A stretch of 64,000 nt of DNA from Streptomyces sp. AM 4-1-1 (GCF_029167625.1 NZ_CP119145.1:4650001-4714000), one strand, 5' to 3'. Positions 9,746-19,357 are shown, counted from the first letter of the stretch. A program made the numbers and translations. The notes: generated from the letters alone by a model not told the origin.

Positions 9746-10582
9746 ATGGTGCAGATCAAGACCCCCGAGCAGATCGCGAAGATGCGCGAGGCGGGGCTGG
9801 TGGTCGCCGCCATTCACGCCGCCACCCGTGAGGCGGCCGTGCCCGGCGCCACCACCCACGACCTCGACCAGGTCGCCCGCAAGGTGATCGCCGACCACGG
9901 CGCCACGTCGAACTTCCTGGGCTACGGCGGCTTCCCGGCGACCATCTGCACCTCGGTGAACGAGGTCGTCGTGCACGGCATCCCGGACGAGAAGACCGTC
10001 CTGAAGGACGGCGACATCATCTCGGTCGACGCCGGCGCGATCATCGACGGCTGGCACGGCGACGCCGCGTACACCGTCTTCGTCGGCACGGGGCACGCGC
10101 CGGAGCTGATCGAGCTGTCGCGCGTGACCGAGGAGTCCATGTGGGCCGGGATCGCCGCGATGAAGTCGGGCAACCGGCTCGTCGACATCTCGAAGGCGAT
10201 CGAGTCCTACATCCGCCGCCAGCCCCGCCCGGCGAGCGGCAAGTACGGGATCATCGAGGACTACGGCGGCCACGGCATCGGCACCGAGATGCACATGGAC
10301 CCGCATCTGCTGAACTACGTCTCCCGCAAGCGCGGCAAGGGCGTCAAGCTGGTCCCCGGCCTCTGCCTGGCCATCGAGCCGATGGTGTCGCTGGGGACGG
10401 CGCGGACCGAGGTGCTGGAGGACGACTGGACCGTCATCACGACGGACGGCAGCTGGTCCTCGCACTGGGAGCACTCGGTGGCCATCACCGAACAGGGCCC
10501 GCTGGTCCTGACGTCCCCGGACTGCGGTCGCGCGAAGCTCGCGCAGTACGGGATCGAGGCGGCGCCGGAGCCGCTGGGCTGA
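9746..10582 (+). CDS. map: Methionine aminopeptidase, type I
   Basis: A 278-residue enzyme that removes the initiator methionine from nascent proteins. Metal ligands typical of the pita-bread fold are recognisable: the D of SVDAGAIIDGWHGDAAYT, a second D in the same strand, the H of YGGHGIGTEMH, and the E of IEPMVSLG and of HWEHSVA. The ATG at 9746 (MVQIKTPEQIAKMREAG) is preferred to the ATG at 9725 because it matches the family N-terminus and has GAGAGG upstream. Its last ten codons are duplicated immediately downstream. Confidence 0.97.
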   Translation: MVQIKTPEQIAKMREAGLVVAAIHAATREAAVPGATTHDLDQVARKVIADHGATSNFLGYGGFPATICTSVNEVVVHGIPDEKTVLKDGDIISVDAGAIIDGWHGDAAYTVFVGTGHAPELIELSRVTEESMWAGIAAMKSGNRLVDISKAIESYIRRQPRPASGKYGIIEDYGGHGIGTEMHMDPHLLNYVSRKRGKGVKLVPGLCLAIEPMVSLGTARTEVLEDDWTVITTDGSWSSHWEHSVAITEQGPLVLTSPDCGRAKLAQYGIEAAPEPLG

Positions 10583-10780
10583 GGCCGGGGCGGGCGGAGT
10601 CCGCGCGGCGGTCCGAAGCCTGTGAGGCGCTTCGGCGCGATCCGCGAGGGTCGCAGGGGGAGGGGTCGGGATCGAGGTGGCCCCGAATCCGCTGGGCTGA
10701 AGTCGGGGCGGGCGGAGTCCGCGCGGCGGTCCGAAGCCTGTGAGGCGCTTCGGCGCCGATCCGCGGGGGGCGCGCGGGGA
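10551..10780 (+). repeat. Tandem imperfect duplication (period 118) copying the 3' end of map
   Basis: Sequence starting at 10551, inside map, recurs from 10669 with a constant offset of 118. The copied part includes the last codons (GIEAAPEPLG-stop reappears as GIEVAPNPLG-stop) and the GC-rich tail with CCGAAGCCTGTGAGGCGCTT. The copies differ at a few percent of positions. It looks like a local unequal duplication and not a mobile element. The rest of the gap to infA, to 10970, holds only a possible TAGACT -10 element at 10885-10890 with a poor -35. Confidence 0.85.
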
Positions 10781-10970
10781 GGCGTGGAGGTGGGACGTGT
10801 CGGGGATGCGCGGGGGTGTCGGACGTCTAAGGATCACCGCAGGTGGGCACACTCCTCGGATTCGTCTTTTCGATCGGGCTGTCGTAGACTGACGCGTCGG
10901 CTCTCGTGTATCCGTGTGTCCGCACTCGGCAGCGAGATTCGATCAAGGTAGCCGATTCGAAAGGCGAAGC

Positions 10971-11192
10971 GTGGCCAAGAAGCAAGGTGCCATCGAAATT
11001 GAGGGCACCGTGATCGAGTCCCTCCCGAACGCAATGTTCCGGGTGGAACTCCAGAACGGTCACAAGGTCCTCGCGCACATCAGCGGCAAGATGCGGATGC
11101 ACTACATCCGAATCCTTCCCGATGACCGGGTCGTGGTGGAGCTGTCTCCGTACGACCTGACGCGTGGCCGGATCGTCTACCGGTACAAGTAG
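10971..11192 (+). CDS. infA: Translation initiation factor IF-1
   Basis: A 73-residue OB-fold protein starting at the GTG at 10971 ([20 protein letters not shown]). IF-1 binds the 30S A site and assists IF-2 and IF-3. The segment [25 protein letters not shown] is the family hallmark. It heads the alpha-operon group and is followed after 60 bases by rpmJ. An upstream in-frame extension has no family similarity. Confidence 0.97.
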   Translation: MAKKQGAIEIEGTVIESLPNAMFRVELQNGHKVLAHISGKMRMHYIRILPDDRVVVELSPYDLTRGRIVYRYK

Positions 11193-11252
11193 ATCTTGCC
11201 CGCATCCCGCTCCGGCGGGGTGGTGGCACTGACCCGGAGAACCTGACATCCC

Positions 11253-11366
11253 ATGAAGGTCAAGCCGAGCGTCAAGAAGATCTGCGACAAGTGCAAGGTG
11301 ATCCGCCGCCACGGCCGGGTCATGGTCATCTGCGACAACCTGCGCCACAAGCAGCGCCAGGGCTGA
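11253..11366 (+). CDS. rpmJ: 50S ribosomal protein L36 (zinc-binding)
   Basis: A 37-residue protein, [19 protein letters not shown] and onward. The zinc ligands Cys11, Cys14, Cys27 and His32 are intact, so this is the C+ form. L36 organises rRNA in the late-assembling core of the 50S subunit. It sits in the conserved infA-rpmJ-rpsM order. The gap of 195 bases after it holds no gene. Confidence 0.96.
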   Translation: MKVKPSVKKICDKCKVIRRHGRVMVICDNLRHKQRQG

Positions 11367-11561
11367 CGCACGACCCCCTGCATCTCGCAGCACTTCGCGC
11401 GACGCACGTAATTCGTACATACGCAGAACCCGTCCAAGCCACGGCTGACGGCACCTCCGGCGGGGGCCGGGGACCCGGGCGTACCACCTCCCTTTCGAGG
11501 AGAGGTCGGCGGCCGGGAGCGGTTCTGCGGAAGACCCCCGATATTCAACAGGAGCCATTGA

Positions 11562-11942
11562 ATGGCACGCGTTTCAGGTGTTGACATCCCGCGCGAAAAG
11601 CGCGTGGAGGTTGCCCTCACCTACGTCTTCGGCATCGGCCGCACCCTGGCGAAGGAGACTCTCGCCGCCACCGGTGTGAACCCCGACGCCCGCGTCCGTG
11701 ACCTCGCGGAAGAGGATCTGGTCAAGATCCGCGAGTACGTGGACGCCAACCTCAAGACCGAGGGTGACCTTCGTCGCGAGATCCAGGCCGACATCCGCCG
11801 CAAGGTCGAGATCGGCTGCTACCAGGGTCTGCGCCACCGTCGCGGCCTCCCGGTCCACGGCCAGCGCACCAGCACCAACGCGCGTACCCGCAAGGGCCCG
11901 CGTCGCGCCATCGCCGGTAAGAAGAAGCCGGGCAAGAAGTAG
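11562..11942 (+). CDS. rpsM: 30S ribosomal protein S13
   Basis: A 126-residue S13 starting [21 protein letters not shown], with the helix-two-turn-helix region ([15 protein letters not shown]) and the conserved [24 protein letters not shown] near the C-terminus. S13 contacts P-site tRNA and forms bridges to L5. AGGAG lies 9 bases before the ATG. Confidence 0.98.
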   Translation: MARVSGVDIPREKRVEVALTYVFGIGRTLAKETLAATGVNPDARVRDLAEEDLVKIREYVDANLKTEGDLRREIQADIRRKVEIGCYQGLRHRRGLPVHGQRTSTNARTRKGPRRAIAGKKKPGKK

Positions 11943-11959
11943 TCCTCAGCGGACGCACT

Positions 11960-11994
11960 GCGGCCTCCTGAGGGTCTTCCCTCAGACCTCCGCA
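11960..11994 (+). promoter_or_regulatory. Hairpin between rpsM and rpsK
   Basis: An inner 7-base stem (11968-11974 with 11979-11985) around TCTT, extended by outer five-base arms (11960-11964 with 11990-11994) across a small internal loop. It lies in the 105-base gap inside the alpha operon. It may be a processing site, attenuator or protein-binding leader; no U tract follows. Confidence 0.45.
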
Positions 11995-12047
11995 GCAACA
12001 AGCGGTCTTCGCTGTAGGACCGACCACCTCCACGCAGGAGTAAAGAC

Positions 12048-12452
12048 ATGCCCCCCAAGGGACGTCAGGGCGCAGCCAAGAAGGTGCGCCGCAAGGAAAA
12101 GAAGAACGTCGCTCACGGCCTCGCGCACATCAAGAGCACGTTCAACAACACGATCGTCTCGATCACGGACCCCGCGGGCAACGTGATCTCGTGGGCCTCC
12201 GCCGGTCACGTCGGTTTCAAGGGCTCGCGCAAGGCCACCCCCTTCGCCGCGCAGATGGCCGCCGAGTCGGCCGCCCGCCGCGCGCAGGAGCACGGCATGC
12301 GCAAGGTGGACGTCTTCGTCAAGGGTCCCGGCTCCGGCCGTGAGACCGCGATCCGCTCCCTCCAGGCCACCGGTCTTGAGGTCGGCTCGATCCAGGACGT
12401 CACCCCGACGCCGCACAACGGCTGCCGTCCGCCCAAGCGTCGCCGCGTCTGA
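12048..12452 (+). CDS. rpsK: 30S ribosomal protein S11
   Basis: A 134-residue S11 with the conserved [20 protein letters not shown] and [14 protein letters not shown]-terminus. S11 lies on the 30S platform near the Shine-Dalgarno helix. GCAGGAG precedes the ATG. The next gene is rpoA; rpsD, which is between rpsK and rpoA in many bacteria, is absent. Confidence 0.98.
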   Translation: MPPKGRQGAAKKVRRKEKKNVAHGLAHIKSTFNNTIVSITDPAGNVISWASAGHVGFKGSRKATPFAAQMAAESAARRAQEHGMRKVDVFVKGPGSGRETAIRSLQATGLEVGSIQDVTPTPHNGCRPPKRRRV

Positions 12453-12557
12453 TCCGTACCACCTGTCCGGGCACCGGGCCGGCCGAGTGATCGGCCGCCG
12501 GGCGCCGGAACAGCTGATCGTCGGGTCCCGCTCGAAGTAGCAGCGGGCCCGTCGGTC

Positions 12558-12591
12558 CGGGCGGCACGTCCCTTTCGGGGCGGGCCGCCCG
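12558..12591 (+). terminator. Hairpin between rpsK and rpoA
   Basis: CGGGCGGC at 12558-12565 pairs with GCCGCCCG at 12584-12591 around a loop that could form a smaller stem. It lies 60 bases before the rpoA start. TTGTAG (12597-12602) and TAGTGG (12619-12624), 16 bases apart, could form a weak promoter right after it, so this may be an attenuator plus an internal rpoA promoter. Confidence 0.4.
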
Positions 12592-12652
12592 TACCCTTGT
12601 AGTACCTACGGCGTCAAATAGTGGGCGCCGAAGATTCTGGAGGCCATTCCTC

Positions 12653-13675
12653 ATGCTGATCGCTCAGCGTCCGTCGCTGACCGAAGAGGTCGTCGACGAG
12701 TTCCGCTCCCGGTTCGTGATCGAGCCGCTGGAGCCGGGCTTCGGTTACACCCTCGGCAACTCCCTGCGTCGTACGCTCCTCTCCTCGATCCCGGGTGCGG
12801 CCGTCACGTCCATCCGTATCGACGGTGTCCTGCACGAGTTCACCACCGTGCCGGGCGTCAAGGAGGACGTCACCGACCTCATCCTCAACATCAAGCAGCT
12901 GGTCGTCTCCTCGGAGCACGACGAGCCGGTCGTGATGTACCTGCGCAAGCAGGGCCCCGGCCTGGTCACCGCCGCGGACATCGCGCCGCCCGCCGGTGTC
13001 GAGGTGCACAACCCGGACCTGGTCCTGGCCACGCTGAACGGCAAGGGCAAGCTGGAGATGGAGCTGACCGTCGAGCGCGGTCGCGGCTACGTCTCGGCCG
13101 TCCAGAACAAGCAGGTGGGCCAGGAGATCGGCCGGATTCCGGTCGACTCGATCTACTCGCCGGTGCTCAAGGTCACGTACAAGGTCGAGGCGACCCGTGT
13201 CGAGCAGCGCACCGACTTCGACAAGCTGATCGTCGACGTCGAGACCAAGCAGGCCATGCGTCCCCGTGACGCCATGGCGTCGGCCGGTAAGACCCTGGTC
13301 GAGCTGTTCGGTCTGGCGCGCGAGCTCAACATCGACGCCGAGGGCATCGACATGGGCCCGTCGCCGACGGACGCCGCGCTCGCCGCCGATCTGGCGCTGC
13401 CGATCGAGGAGCTGGAGCTCACGGTCCGGTCGTACAACTGCCTGAAGCGCGAGGGCATCCACTCGGTGGGCGAGCTCGTGGCGCGCTCCGAGGCCGATCT
13501 GCTCGACATCCGCAACTTCGGTGCGAAGTCGATCGACGAGGTCAAGGCGAAGCTGGCCGGTATGGGCCTGGCGCTCAAGGACAGCCCGCCCGGATTCGAC
13601 CCGACCGCCGCCGCCGACGCCTTCGGCGCGGACGACGACGCGGACGCCGGTTTCGTCGAGACCGAGCAGTACTAG
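12653..13675 (+). CDS. rpoA: DNA-directed RNA polymerase subunit alpha
   Basis: A 340-residue alpha subunit. The N-terminal dimerisation domain includes [23 protein letters not shown], which nucleates core assembly. The C-terminal domain (about residues 250-315: [22 protein letters not shown], then [19 protein letters not shown]) contacts UP elements and activators. An acidic tail follows. TGGAGG lies 10 bases before the ATG. Confidence 0.98.
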   Translation: MLIAQRPSLTEEVVDEFRSRFVIEPLEPGFGYTLGNSLRRTLLSSIPGAAVTSIRIDGVLHEFTTVPGVKEDVTDLILNIKQLVVSSEHDEPVVMYLRKQGPGLVTAADIAPPAGVEVHNPDLVLATLNGKGKLEMELTVERGRGYVSAVQNKQVGQEIGRIPVDSIYSPVLKVTYKVEATRVEQRTDFDKLIVDVETKQAMRPRDAMASAGKTLVELFGLARELNIDAEGIDMGPSPTDAALAADLALPIEELELTVRSYNCLKREGIHSVGELVARSEADLLDIRNFGAKSIDEVKAKLAGMGLALKDSPPGFDPTAAADAFGADDDADAGFVETEQY

Positions 13676-13997
13676 TGCCGCCTTCCGGCAAGCTTCGCCC
13701 CGTCGCGCCGTCCAGCACGCACGGTCGCCGCGTTGGCCGAAAGCCCTGGTAGCTCTTCCCCCAAGGTCTTGAGGACCAGGGGGACCCCCTCCAGGACTTC
13801 CGGCCGCCTTGCGATCGCACGCGCCGGACGACGCTCCTTCGGGGCAATCACTGCCGGGAGCGGCACCAGTAGGACGAGTTCTGGGGCGGGGGCCCGCGTC
13901 GCGCGGGTTCCCGCCCAGCACTTCCGGGGGGCAGCCGCCTCACGGGAACTGACACCGGTACCTGATACGGCCGGTGCAGCACACAAGGAGAAACACC
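13676..13997 (+). promoter_or_regulatory. Long untranslated gap between rpoA and rplQ with two hairpins
   Basis: This 322-base stretch carries no gene. A first hairpin pairs CCCCC at 13758-13762 with GGGGG at 13779-13783 through an inner GGTC/GACC stem. The following GGGGGACCCCC can form an alternative fold. A second hairpin pairs 13884-13890 with 13910-13916, with an inner CCGCG/CGCGG stem. The rplQ ribosome binding site AAGGAG follows at about 13985. It looks like an attenuator or a leader controlling L17 separately. Confidence 0.45.
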
Positions 13998-14525
13998 ATG
14001 CCGAAGCCCGCCAAGGGTGCCCGTCTGGGCGGCAGCGCCGCGCACGAGCGTCTGCTCCTCGCGAACCTCGCGAAGGCACTGTTCGAGCACGGCCGCATCA
14101 CCACGACCGAGGCCAAGGCCCGCCGGCTGCGTCCGGTCGCCGAGCGCCTGGTCACCAAGGCCAAGAAGGGCGACATCCACAACCGTCGCCTGGTGCTCCA
14201 GACGATCACGGACAAGAGCATCGTGCACACGCTCTTCACCGAGATCGCCCCCCGGTACGAGAACCGCCCCGGTGGTTACACCCGTATCACCAAGATCGGC
14301 AACCGTCGTGGCGACAACGCCCCGATGGCCGTCATCGAGCTGGTCGAGGCGCTGACCGTGGCGCAGGCCGCCACCGGTGAGGCCGAGGCCGCGACGAAGC
14401 GCGCGGTCAAGGAGGACGCCCTCAAGAAGGACGCCGCTCCCGTCGAGGACGCGAAGCCGGTCGAGGACGCGAAGCCGGTCGAGGACGCCAAGCCCGCCGA
14501 CGACGCGGAGTCGAAGGACGCCTGA
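13998..14525 (+). CDS. rplQ: 50S ribosomal protein L17 with repetitive acidic C-terminal tail
   Basis: A 175-residue L17; the core ([20 protein letters not shown] and onward, to about residue 120) matches the family, with [24 protein letters not shown]. The last 50 residues form a Lys/Glu/Ala/Pro tail containing three copies of VEDAKP, encoded by an 18-base unit repeated at 14442-14495. Start at ATG 13998 after AAGGAG. L17 surrounds the exit tunnel, so the tail would lie at the subunit surface. Length without the tail is normal. Confidence 0.97.
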   Translation: MPKPAKGARLGGSAAHERLLLANLAKALFEHGRITTTEAKARRLRPVAERLVTKAKKGDIHNRRLVLQTITDKSIVHTLFTEIAPRYENRPGGYTRITKIGNRRGDNAPMAVIELVEALTVAQAATGEAEAATKRAVKEDALKKDAAPVEDAKPVEDAKPVEDAKPADDAESKDA

Positions 14526-14543
14526 GCGTTCCGAGATCACAGG

Positions 14544-14581
14544 ACGGGCCCGCATCACCCTTCGGGGCGGTGCGGGCCCGT
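14544..14581 (+). terminator. Terminator after rplQ
   Basis: An 11-base perfect outer stem (14544-14554 with 14571-14581) continues inward with one mismatch to a TTCG-containing loop, and TTCC follows. It ends the alpha operon before truA. Confidence 0.75.
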
Positions 14582-14633
14582 TCCGCATGGGGCGTCATGG
14601 GGCGGTACGGCGGCGGCTTGAGAGGATCGTTGG

Positions 14634-15497
14634 GTGAGTGACGAAGTGGGGCCCGGCCTGGTCCGGGTACGGCTGGACCTTTCGTACGACGGCCGGGACT
14701 TCTCCGGGTGGGCGAAGCAGACGAGCAGGCGGACCGTGCAGGGGGACATCGAGGACGCGCTGCGGACCGTGACGCGGTCCTCGCGGACGTACGAGCTGAC
14801 GGTGGCCGGGCGGACCGACGCCGGAGTGCACGCCCGGGGACAGGTGGCGCACGTCGACCTGCCGGCCGAGGTGTGGGCCGAGCACGGTGACAAGCTGCTG
14901 CGGCGGATGGCGGGGCGGCTGCCGCAGGACGTCCGGATCGGTCGGATCGCCGAGGCGCCCGCCGGATTCAACGCGCGGTTCTCGGCGCTGTGGCGGCGGT
15001 ATGCGTACCGGGTCTCGGACCGGCCCGGTGGGGTCGATCCGCTGCTGCGCGGTCATGTGCTGTGGTGCGACCGGCCGTTGGACGTGGACGCGATGAACGC
15101 GGCGGCGGCCGGGATGACCGGTGAGCACGACTTCGCCGCGTACTGCCGCAGGCGCGAGGGCGCGACGACGATCCGTACGCTCCAGCGGCTGAGCTGGGAG
15201 CGGGATGAGGTGTCCGGGATCATCACGGCGACCGTGCGGGCCGACGCCTTCTGCCACAACATGGTGCGGGCGCTGGTGGGCGCCATGCTGTTCGTCGGCG
15301 ACGGGCACCGGCCGGCCGGGTGGCCCGCACGGGTGCTGGCCGCCGGGGTGCGGGACTCCGCGGTGCACGTGGTGCGTCCGCACGGTCTCACGCTGGAGGA
15401 GGTCGCCTATCCCGCCGACGAGCTGCTGGCCGCGCGGAGCAAGGAGGCCCGCAACGTGCGGTCACTGCCCGGTGGCGGCGGCGGTGGCTGCTGCTGA
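14634..15497 (+). CDS. truA: tRNA pseudouridine(38-40) synthase TruA
   Basis: A 287-residue GTG-started enzyme that converts uridines 38-40 of tRNA anticodon stems to pseudouridine. The catalytic motif [12 protein letters not shown] carries the aspartate nucleophile at about residue 62. [14 protein letters not shown] is the conserved C-terminal motif. The protein ends in an unusual Gly-rich stretch and CC, and its last 36 bases overlap the convergent gene ending at 15462. Position directly after the alpha operon is conserved in actinobacteria. Confidence 0.96.
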   Translation: MSDEVGPGLVRVRLDLSYDGRDFSGWAKQTSRRTVQGDIEDALRTVTRSSRTYELTVAGRTDAGVHARGQVAHVDLPAEVWAEHGDKLLRRMAGRLPQDVRIGRIAEAPAGFNARFSALWRRYAYRVSDRPGGVDPLLRGHVLWCDRPLDVDAMNAAAAGMTGEHDFAAYCRRREGATTIRTLQRLSWERDEVSGIITATVRADAFCHNMVRALVGAMLFVGDGHRPAGWPARVLAAGVRDSAVHVVRPHGLTLEEVAYPADELLAARSKEARNVRSLPGGGGGGCC

Positions 15498-16328
15498 CGC
15501 CTGGGCCTCGCCGCGGTGGTGGATCTGGCGGACGGTGAAGTCCGTCAGATCGTCGCCGACGGTGAAGACGCCCTGGTCGCCCTTGCTGACGCTCTTGCCG
15601 CTGACGAAGCCGCTGACCGCGAAGTAGGCGTACCGGCCGTAGGAGTTGGCGGTGCGGCGGCAGACCGCGCCGCCCCGGCAGAAGGTGGGGACGCCCGCTC
15701 CGCTCAGTGAGGCGATGCCGCCGGTGGCCTCCTCGGCGGCGCGCTTGGCCTTGTCGGCGGTCGCGAAGACGGCCACGCCCACGGTGACGGCGACGCCGTC
15801 CTTGTTGTACGTGGCGCGGATGACCTGGTCGCAGCCGTGTGCGACGAGGACGGTGCCGAGGTCGCCCTGGGTGGCCGTGGCGCAGTTCGTGACCCGGTTC
15901 GTGGCGCCCTTGAGGTAGACGCGGTCGCCCATGGTGAGCTTCCTGCCGGGGAAGAGGGTGTCGGCGCCGAGCGGTGCCTTGTCCTTGCCGGCGCTGGAGA
16001 TGAAGTCCATCGGGTTCGGCGGGGGGAGCGGGGCGACCGACGAGAACGACGGTTCGGGGCCGGTGGGCTCGGCCGGCAGGTCGGCGGGCGAGGGCAGCGC
16101 GCTCGCGTTCCTGCCCGAAGCCCCGGAGTCGTCGCCGTGGGCCGAGATGACGGCGGTCGCGACGATCGCCGCCACCGCGGCCGTGGCGAGCGCCCCGCCG
16201 CCGATCATCAGCCACTTCCTGCGCCGGGCGCGGGCCGCCGACTCCTCCGCGAGCGCCGCCCAGTCCGGGGTCTGTCCGCCCCCTGGCCCCCAGGAGGGCC
16301 CCCCATCCCCAAAGCTCATGCGGCGCAT
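15462..16328 (-). CDS. Hypothetical membrane-anchored protein
   Basis: About 288 residues; I do not recognise a named family. An N-terminal cytoplasmic part ([18 protein letters not shown]) leads to one transmembrane segment ([22 protein letters not shown]), a Ser/Pro-rich linker and an outer domain with several cysteines ([34 protein letters not shown]), which suggests disulphides outside the cell. Start at ATG 16328 or 16319; neither has a strong ribosome binding site. Such proteins are conserved beside truA in Streptomyces, in my recollection. Its 3' end overlaps truA. Confidence 0.8.
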   Translation of the reverse strand: MRRMSFGDGGPSWGPGGGQTPDWAALAEESAARARRRKWLMIGGGALATAAVAAIVATAVISAHGDDSGASGRNASALPSPADLPAEPTGPEPSFSSVAPLPPPNPMDFISSAGKDKAPLGADTLFPGRKLTMGDRVYLKGATNRVTNCATATQGDLGTVLVAHGCDQVIRATYNKDGVAVTVGVAVFATADKAKRAAEEATGGIASLSGAGVPTFCRGGAVCRRTANSYGRYAYFAVSGFVSGKSVSKGDQGVFTVGDDLTDFTVRQIHHRGEAQASAAATAAATGQ

Positions 16329-16397
16329 CCTAACGACCTCGCTCAGGGGCCGGGCCGTCATGCTCCGTAATCCGGTTGGGCGAACGCTTCCCGGGCC

Positions 16398-18035
16398 GTG
16401 ACAATGCTCGGTATGGGACATCTTGAGGCGGGTCATCTGGAGTACTACCTACCGGACGGGCGGGTGCTGCTCGGCGACGCGTCGTTCCGGGTCGCGGACG
16501 GCGCGGTGGTCGCCCTGGTCGGGGCCAACGGCGCGGGGAAGACGACGCTGCTGCGGTTGCTGGCGGGGGAGCTCCAGCCGCACGGCGGTTCGGTGTCGGT
16601 GAGCGGCGGGCTCGGTGTGATGCCGCAGTTCGTGGGGTCGGTGCGGGACGAGCGGACCGTCCGGGACCTGCTGGTGTCGGTCGCCCAGCCCAGGATCAGG
16701 GAGGCGGCGCGGGCGGTCGACCGGGCCGAGGAGCTGATCCTCACCGTCGACGACGAGGCCGCGCAGATGGCGTACGCGCAGGCGCTGAGCGACTGGGCGG
16801 AGGTGCGCGGGTACGAGGCCGAGACGCTGTGGGACATGTGCACGACGGCGGCGCTCGGTGTCCCGTACGAGAAGGCGCAGTGGCGTGAGGTGCGCACGCT
16901 CAGCGGCGGTGAGCAGAAGCGGCTGGTCCTGGAGGCGCTGCTGCGCGGGCCGGACGAGGTGCTGCTGCTCGACGAGCCGGACAACTATCTGGACGTGCCG
17001 GGCAAGCGGTGGCTTGAGGAGAAGCTCAAGGAGACCCGTAAGACCGTGCTGTTCGTCTCGCACGACCGGGAGCTGCTGTCCCGGGCCGCCGAGAAGATCG
17101 TCAGTGTGGAGCCGAGCCCGGCGGGCTCGGACGTGTGGGTGCACGGTGGCGGATTCGGTACGTACCACCAGGCGCGCAAGGAGCGGTTCGCCCGCTTCGA
17201 GGAGCTGCTGCGGCGCTGGGAGGAGGAGCACGCCCGGCTGAAGGCGCTGGTCCTGCGGTTGCGGCAGCAGGCGGCGAACAGTCCCGACATGGCGTCGCGC
17301 TACCGGGCGATGCAGACCCGCTTCAAGAAGTTCGAGGACGCCGGGCCGCCGCCGGAGCCGCCGCGCGAGCAGGACATCAAGATGCGGCTGCGGGGCGGCC
17401 GGACCGGGGTGCGGGCGGTGATCTGCGAGGGTCTTGAGCTGACCGGGCTGATGAAGCCTTTCGACCTGGAGATCTACTACGGGGAGCGGGTCGCCGTCCT
17501 CGGTTCGAACGGTTCGGGGAAGTCGCACTTCCTGCGGCTGCTGGCGGGGGACACCTCGGTCGCGCACACCGGGACGTGGCGGCTGGGCGCCCGGGTGGTG
17601 CCGGGGCACTTCGCGCAGACGCACGCGCATCCGGAGCTGCTGAGCAGGACGCTCGTCGAGATCCTGTGGTCGGAGCACGCCAAGGACCGGGGCGGCGCGA
17701 TGTCCGTGCTGCGGCGGTACGAGCTGGAGCGGCAGGGGGACCAGGCGTTCGAGAAGCTGTCCGGCGGACAGCAGGCGCGGTTCCAGATCCTGCTGCTGGA
17801 GCTGGCGGGGACGACGGCGCTGCTGCTGGACGAGCCGACGGACAACCTGGACCTGGAGTCGGCCGAGGCGTTGCAGGACGGCCTGGAGGTGTACGACGGG
17901 ACGGTGCTGGCGGTCACGCACGACCGGTGGTTCGCGAAGTCCTTCGACCGGTACCTGGTCTTCGGGTCGGACGGGGTGGTACGGGAGTCGACGGAGCCGG
18001 TGTGGGACGAGCGGCGGGTGGTCCGGGCCCGCTGA
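16398..18035 (+). CDS. ABC-F family ATP-binding protein
   Basis: A 545-residue soluble protein with two ABC domains and no membrane segments. Domain 1 has Walker A GANGAGKTT (about residue 44), signature LSGGEQKR and Walker B LLLDEPDNYLD. Domain 2 has GSNGSGKSH, LSGGQQARF and LLLDEPTDNLD. The domains are joined by a charged linker (about residues 245-320), as in ABC-F proteins that act on ribosomes or confer antibiotic protection. Alternative ATG starts at 16404 and 16413 are possible. The substrate or role cannot be read from sequence; ribosomal neighbours fit a translational role. Confidence 0.9.
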   Translation: MTMLGMGHLEAGHLEYYLPDGRVLLGDASFRVADGAVVALVGANGAGKTTLLRLLAGELQPHGGSVSVSGGLGVMPQFVGSVRDERTVRDLLVSVAQPRIREAARAVDRAEELILTVDDEAAQMAYAQALSDWAEVRGYEAETLWDMCTTAALGVPYEKAQWREVRTLSGGEQKRLVLEALLRGPDEVLLLDEPDNYLDVPGKRWLEEKLKETRKTVLFVSHDRELLSRAAEKIVSVEPSPAGSDVWVHGGGFGTYHQARKERFARFEELLRRWEEEHARLKALVLRLRQQAANSPDMASRYRAMQTRFKKFEDAGPPPEPPREQDIKMRLRGGRTGVRAVICEGLELTGLMKPFDLEIYYGERVAVLGSNGSGKSHFLRLLAGDTSVAHTGTWRLGARVVPGHFAQTHAHPELLSRTLVEILWSEHAKDRGGAMSVLRRYELERQGDQAFEKLSGGQQARFQILLLELAGTTALLLDEPTDNLDLESAEALQDGLEVYDGTVLAVTHDRWFAKSFDRYLVFGSDGVVRESTEPVWDERRVVRAR

Positions 18036-18303
18036 CGTGGGCGTGGCGTGACGGACGGGCCGTGACGGGCGGGCCGGGCGGCGCGGGGGGCCGTTTTGAC
18101 CCGCGTGGGGGAGCAGCGGTAGCCTTCTGGTTTGTTATGCGTATTGGCTTGGTCGTTCTCACGCGAGGGGCCCTTACGCCGGTCCACCGGGCCGATGACC
18201 AGCGGCAAGCACTCGGGTTGCGTCCCCGATGTGCGGTCTAGGCTGTCGATCGTCCGGGTGGCCTTGTCAGGACTCACTCACTGAAGAAGCGAAGGCTACG
18301 ACC

Positions 18304-18747
18304 GTGCGTACGTACAGCCCCAAGCCCGGAGATGTGACGCGCCAGTGGCACGTCATCGACGCGCAGGACATCGTCCTGGGTCGTCTGGCGACTACGGCAG
18401 CGAACCTCCTCCGAGGCAAGCACAAGGCGATTTACGCCCCCCACATGGACATGGGCGACTTCGTCATCATCATCAACGCCGAGAAGGTCCACCTCTCCGG
18501 CAACAAGAAGACCCAGAAGATGGCGTACCGCCACTCCGGTTACCCGGGTGGTCTCCGCTCCGTCCGTTACGACGAGCTGCTCGCCAAGAGCCCCGAGAAG
18601 GCCGTCGAGAAGGCCATCAAGGGCATGATCCCCAAGAACACCCTGGGTCGTCAGATGCTCTCGAAGCTGAAGATCTACGCGGGCGACCAGCACCCGCACG
18701 CTGCCCAGCAGCCGGTCCCGTTCGAGATCACCCAGGTCGCGCAGTAG
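18304..18747 (+). CDS. rplM: 50S ribosomal protein L13
   Basis: A 147-residue L13 with GTG start ([20 protein letters not shown]). The segment [21 protein letters not shown] and [21 protein letters not shown] are family signatures. L13 is an early assembly protein of the 50S subunit. GAAGG precedes the start; a 268-base gap upstream includes a possible promoter TTGCGT (18218-18223) and TAGGCT (18239-18244), though their spacing of 15 is short. Forms an operon with rpsI. Confidence 0.97.
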   Translation: MRTYSPKPGDVTRQWHVIDAQDIVLGRLATTAANLLRGKHKAIYAPHMDMGDFVIIINAEKVHLSGNKKTQKMAYRHSGYPGGLRSVRYDELLAKSPEKAVEKAIKGMIPKNTLGRQMLSKLKIYAGDQHPHAAQQPVPFEITQVAQ

Positions 18748-18793
18748 TTTCCGGCCTCCCCCCAAAGACGTAAAGAAAGATCTGAGGAGAATC

Positions 18794-19330
18794 GTGGCCG
18801 AGACCACTGTTGAGACGACCACCGAGGACGTGGCGGGCACCGAGGGCGAGGAGACCTTCGCGGAGGTCACCACCTTCGAGTCCGAGGTCCCCGTCGAGGG
18901 CGAGTACACCAGCGAGTCGCTGGCGTCCCGCTTCGGCGACCCGCAGCCCGCGGCCGGCCTCGGCCGTCGCAAGAACGCCATCGCCCGCGTCCGGATCGTC
19001 CCGGGCACCGGCAAGTGGAAGATCAACGGTCGCACCCTTGAGGACTACTTCCCCAACAAGGTGCACCAGCAGGAAGTCAACGAGCCCTTCAAGGTGCTCG
19101 AACTCGACAACCGCTACGACGTCATCGCCCGCATCTCGGGTGGCGGCATCTCCGGTCAGGCCGGTGCCCTGCGCCTCGGCGTGGCCCGCTCGCTGAACGA
19201 GGCGGACGTGGACAACAACCGCGCCCCGCTGAAGAAGGCCGGCTTCCTCTCCCGCGACGACCGTGCGGTCGAGCGCAAGAAGGCCGGTCTCAAGAAGGCC
19301 CGTAAGGCCCCGCAGTACAGCAAGCGCTAA
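18794..19330 (+). CDS. rpsI: 30S ribosomal protein S9 with acidic N-terminal extension
   Basis: A 178-residue GTG-started S9. The first 50 residues are an acidic Thr/Glu/Val-rich extension, absent from E. coli but usual in actinobacteria. The S9 core begins at about [17 protein letters not shown] and ends in the invariant QYSKR, whose last arginine contacts the P-site tRNA anticodon. TGAGGAGA precedes the start. Confidence 0.97.
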   Translation: MAETTVETTTEDVAGTEGEETFAEVTTFESEVPVEGEYTSESLASRFGDPQPAAGLGRRKNAIARVRIVPGTGKWKINGRTLEDYFPNKVHQQEVNEPFKVLELDNRYDVIARISGGGISGQAGALRLGVARSLNEADVDNNRAPLKKAGFLSRDDRAVERKKAGLKKARKAPQYSKR

Positions 19331-19357
19331 ACCGCCTGCTCATCCGCGTTACACGCC

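Noticed and set aside
10551..10780. Duplication considered as an insertion sequence remnant
   Set aside because: There is no transposase fragment, no terminal inverted repeat and no target duplication. A simple tandem duplication explains it.
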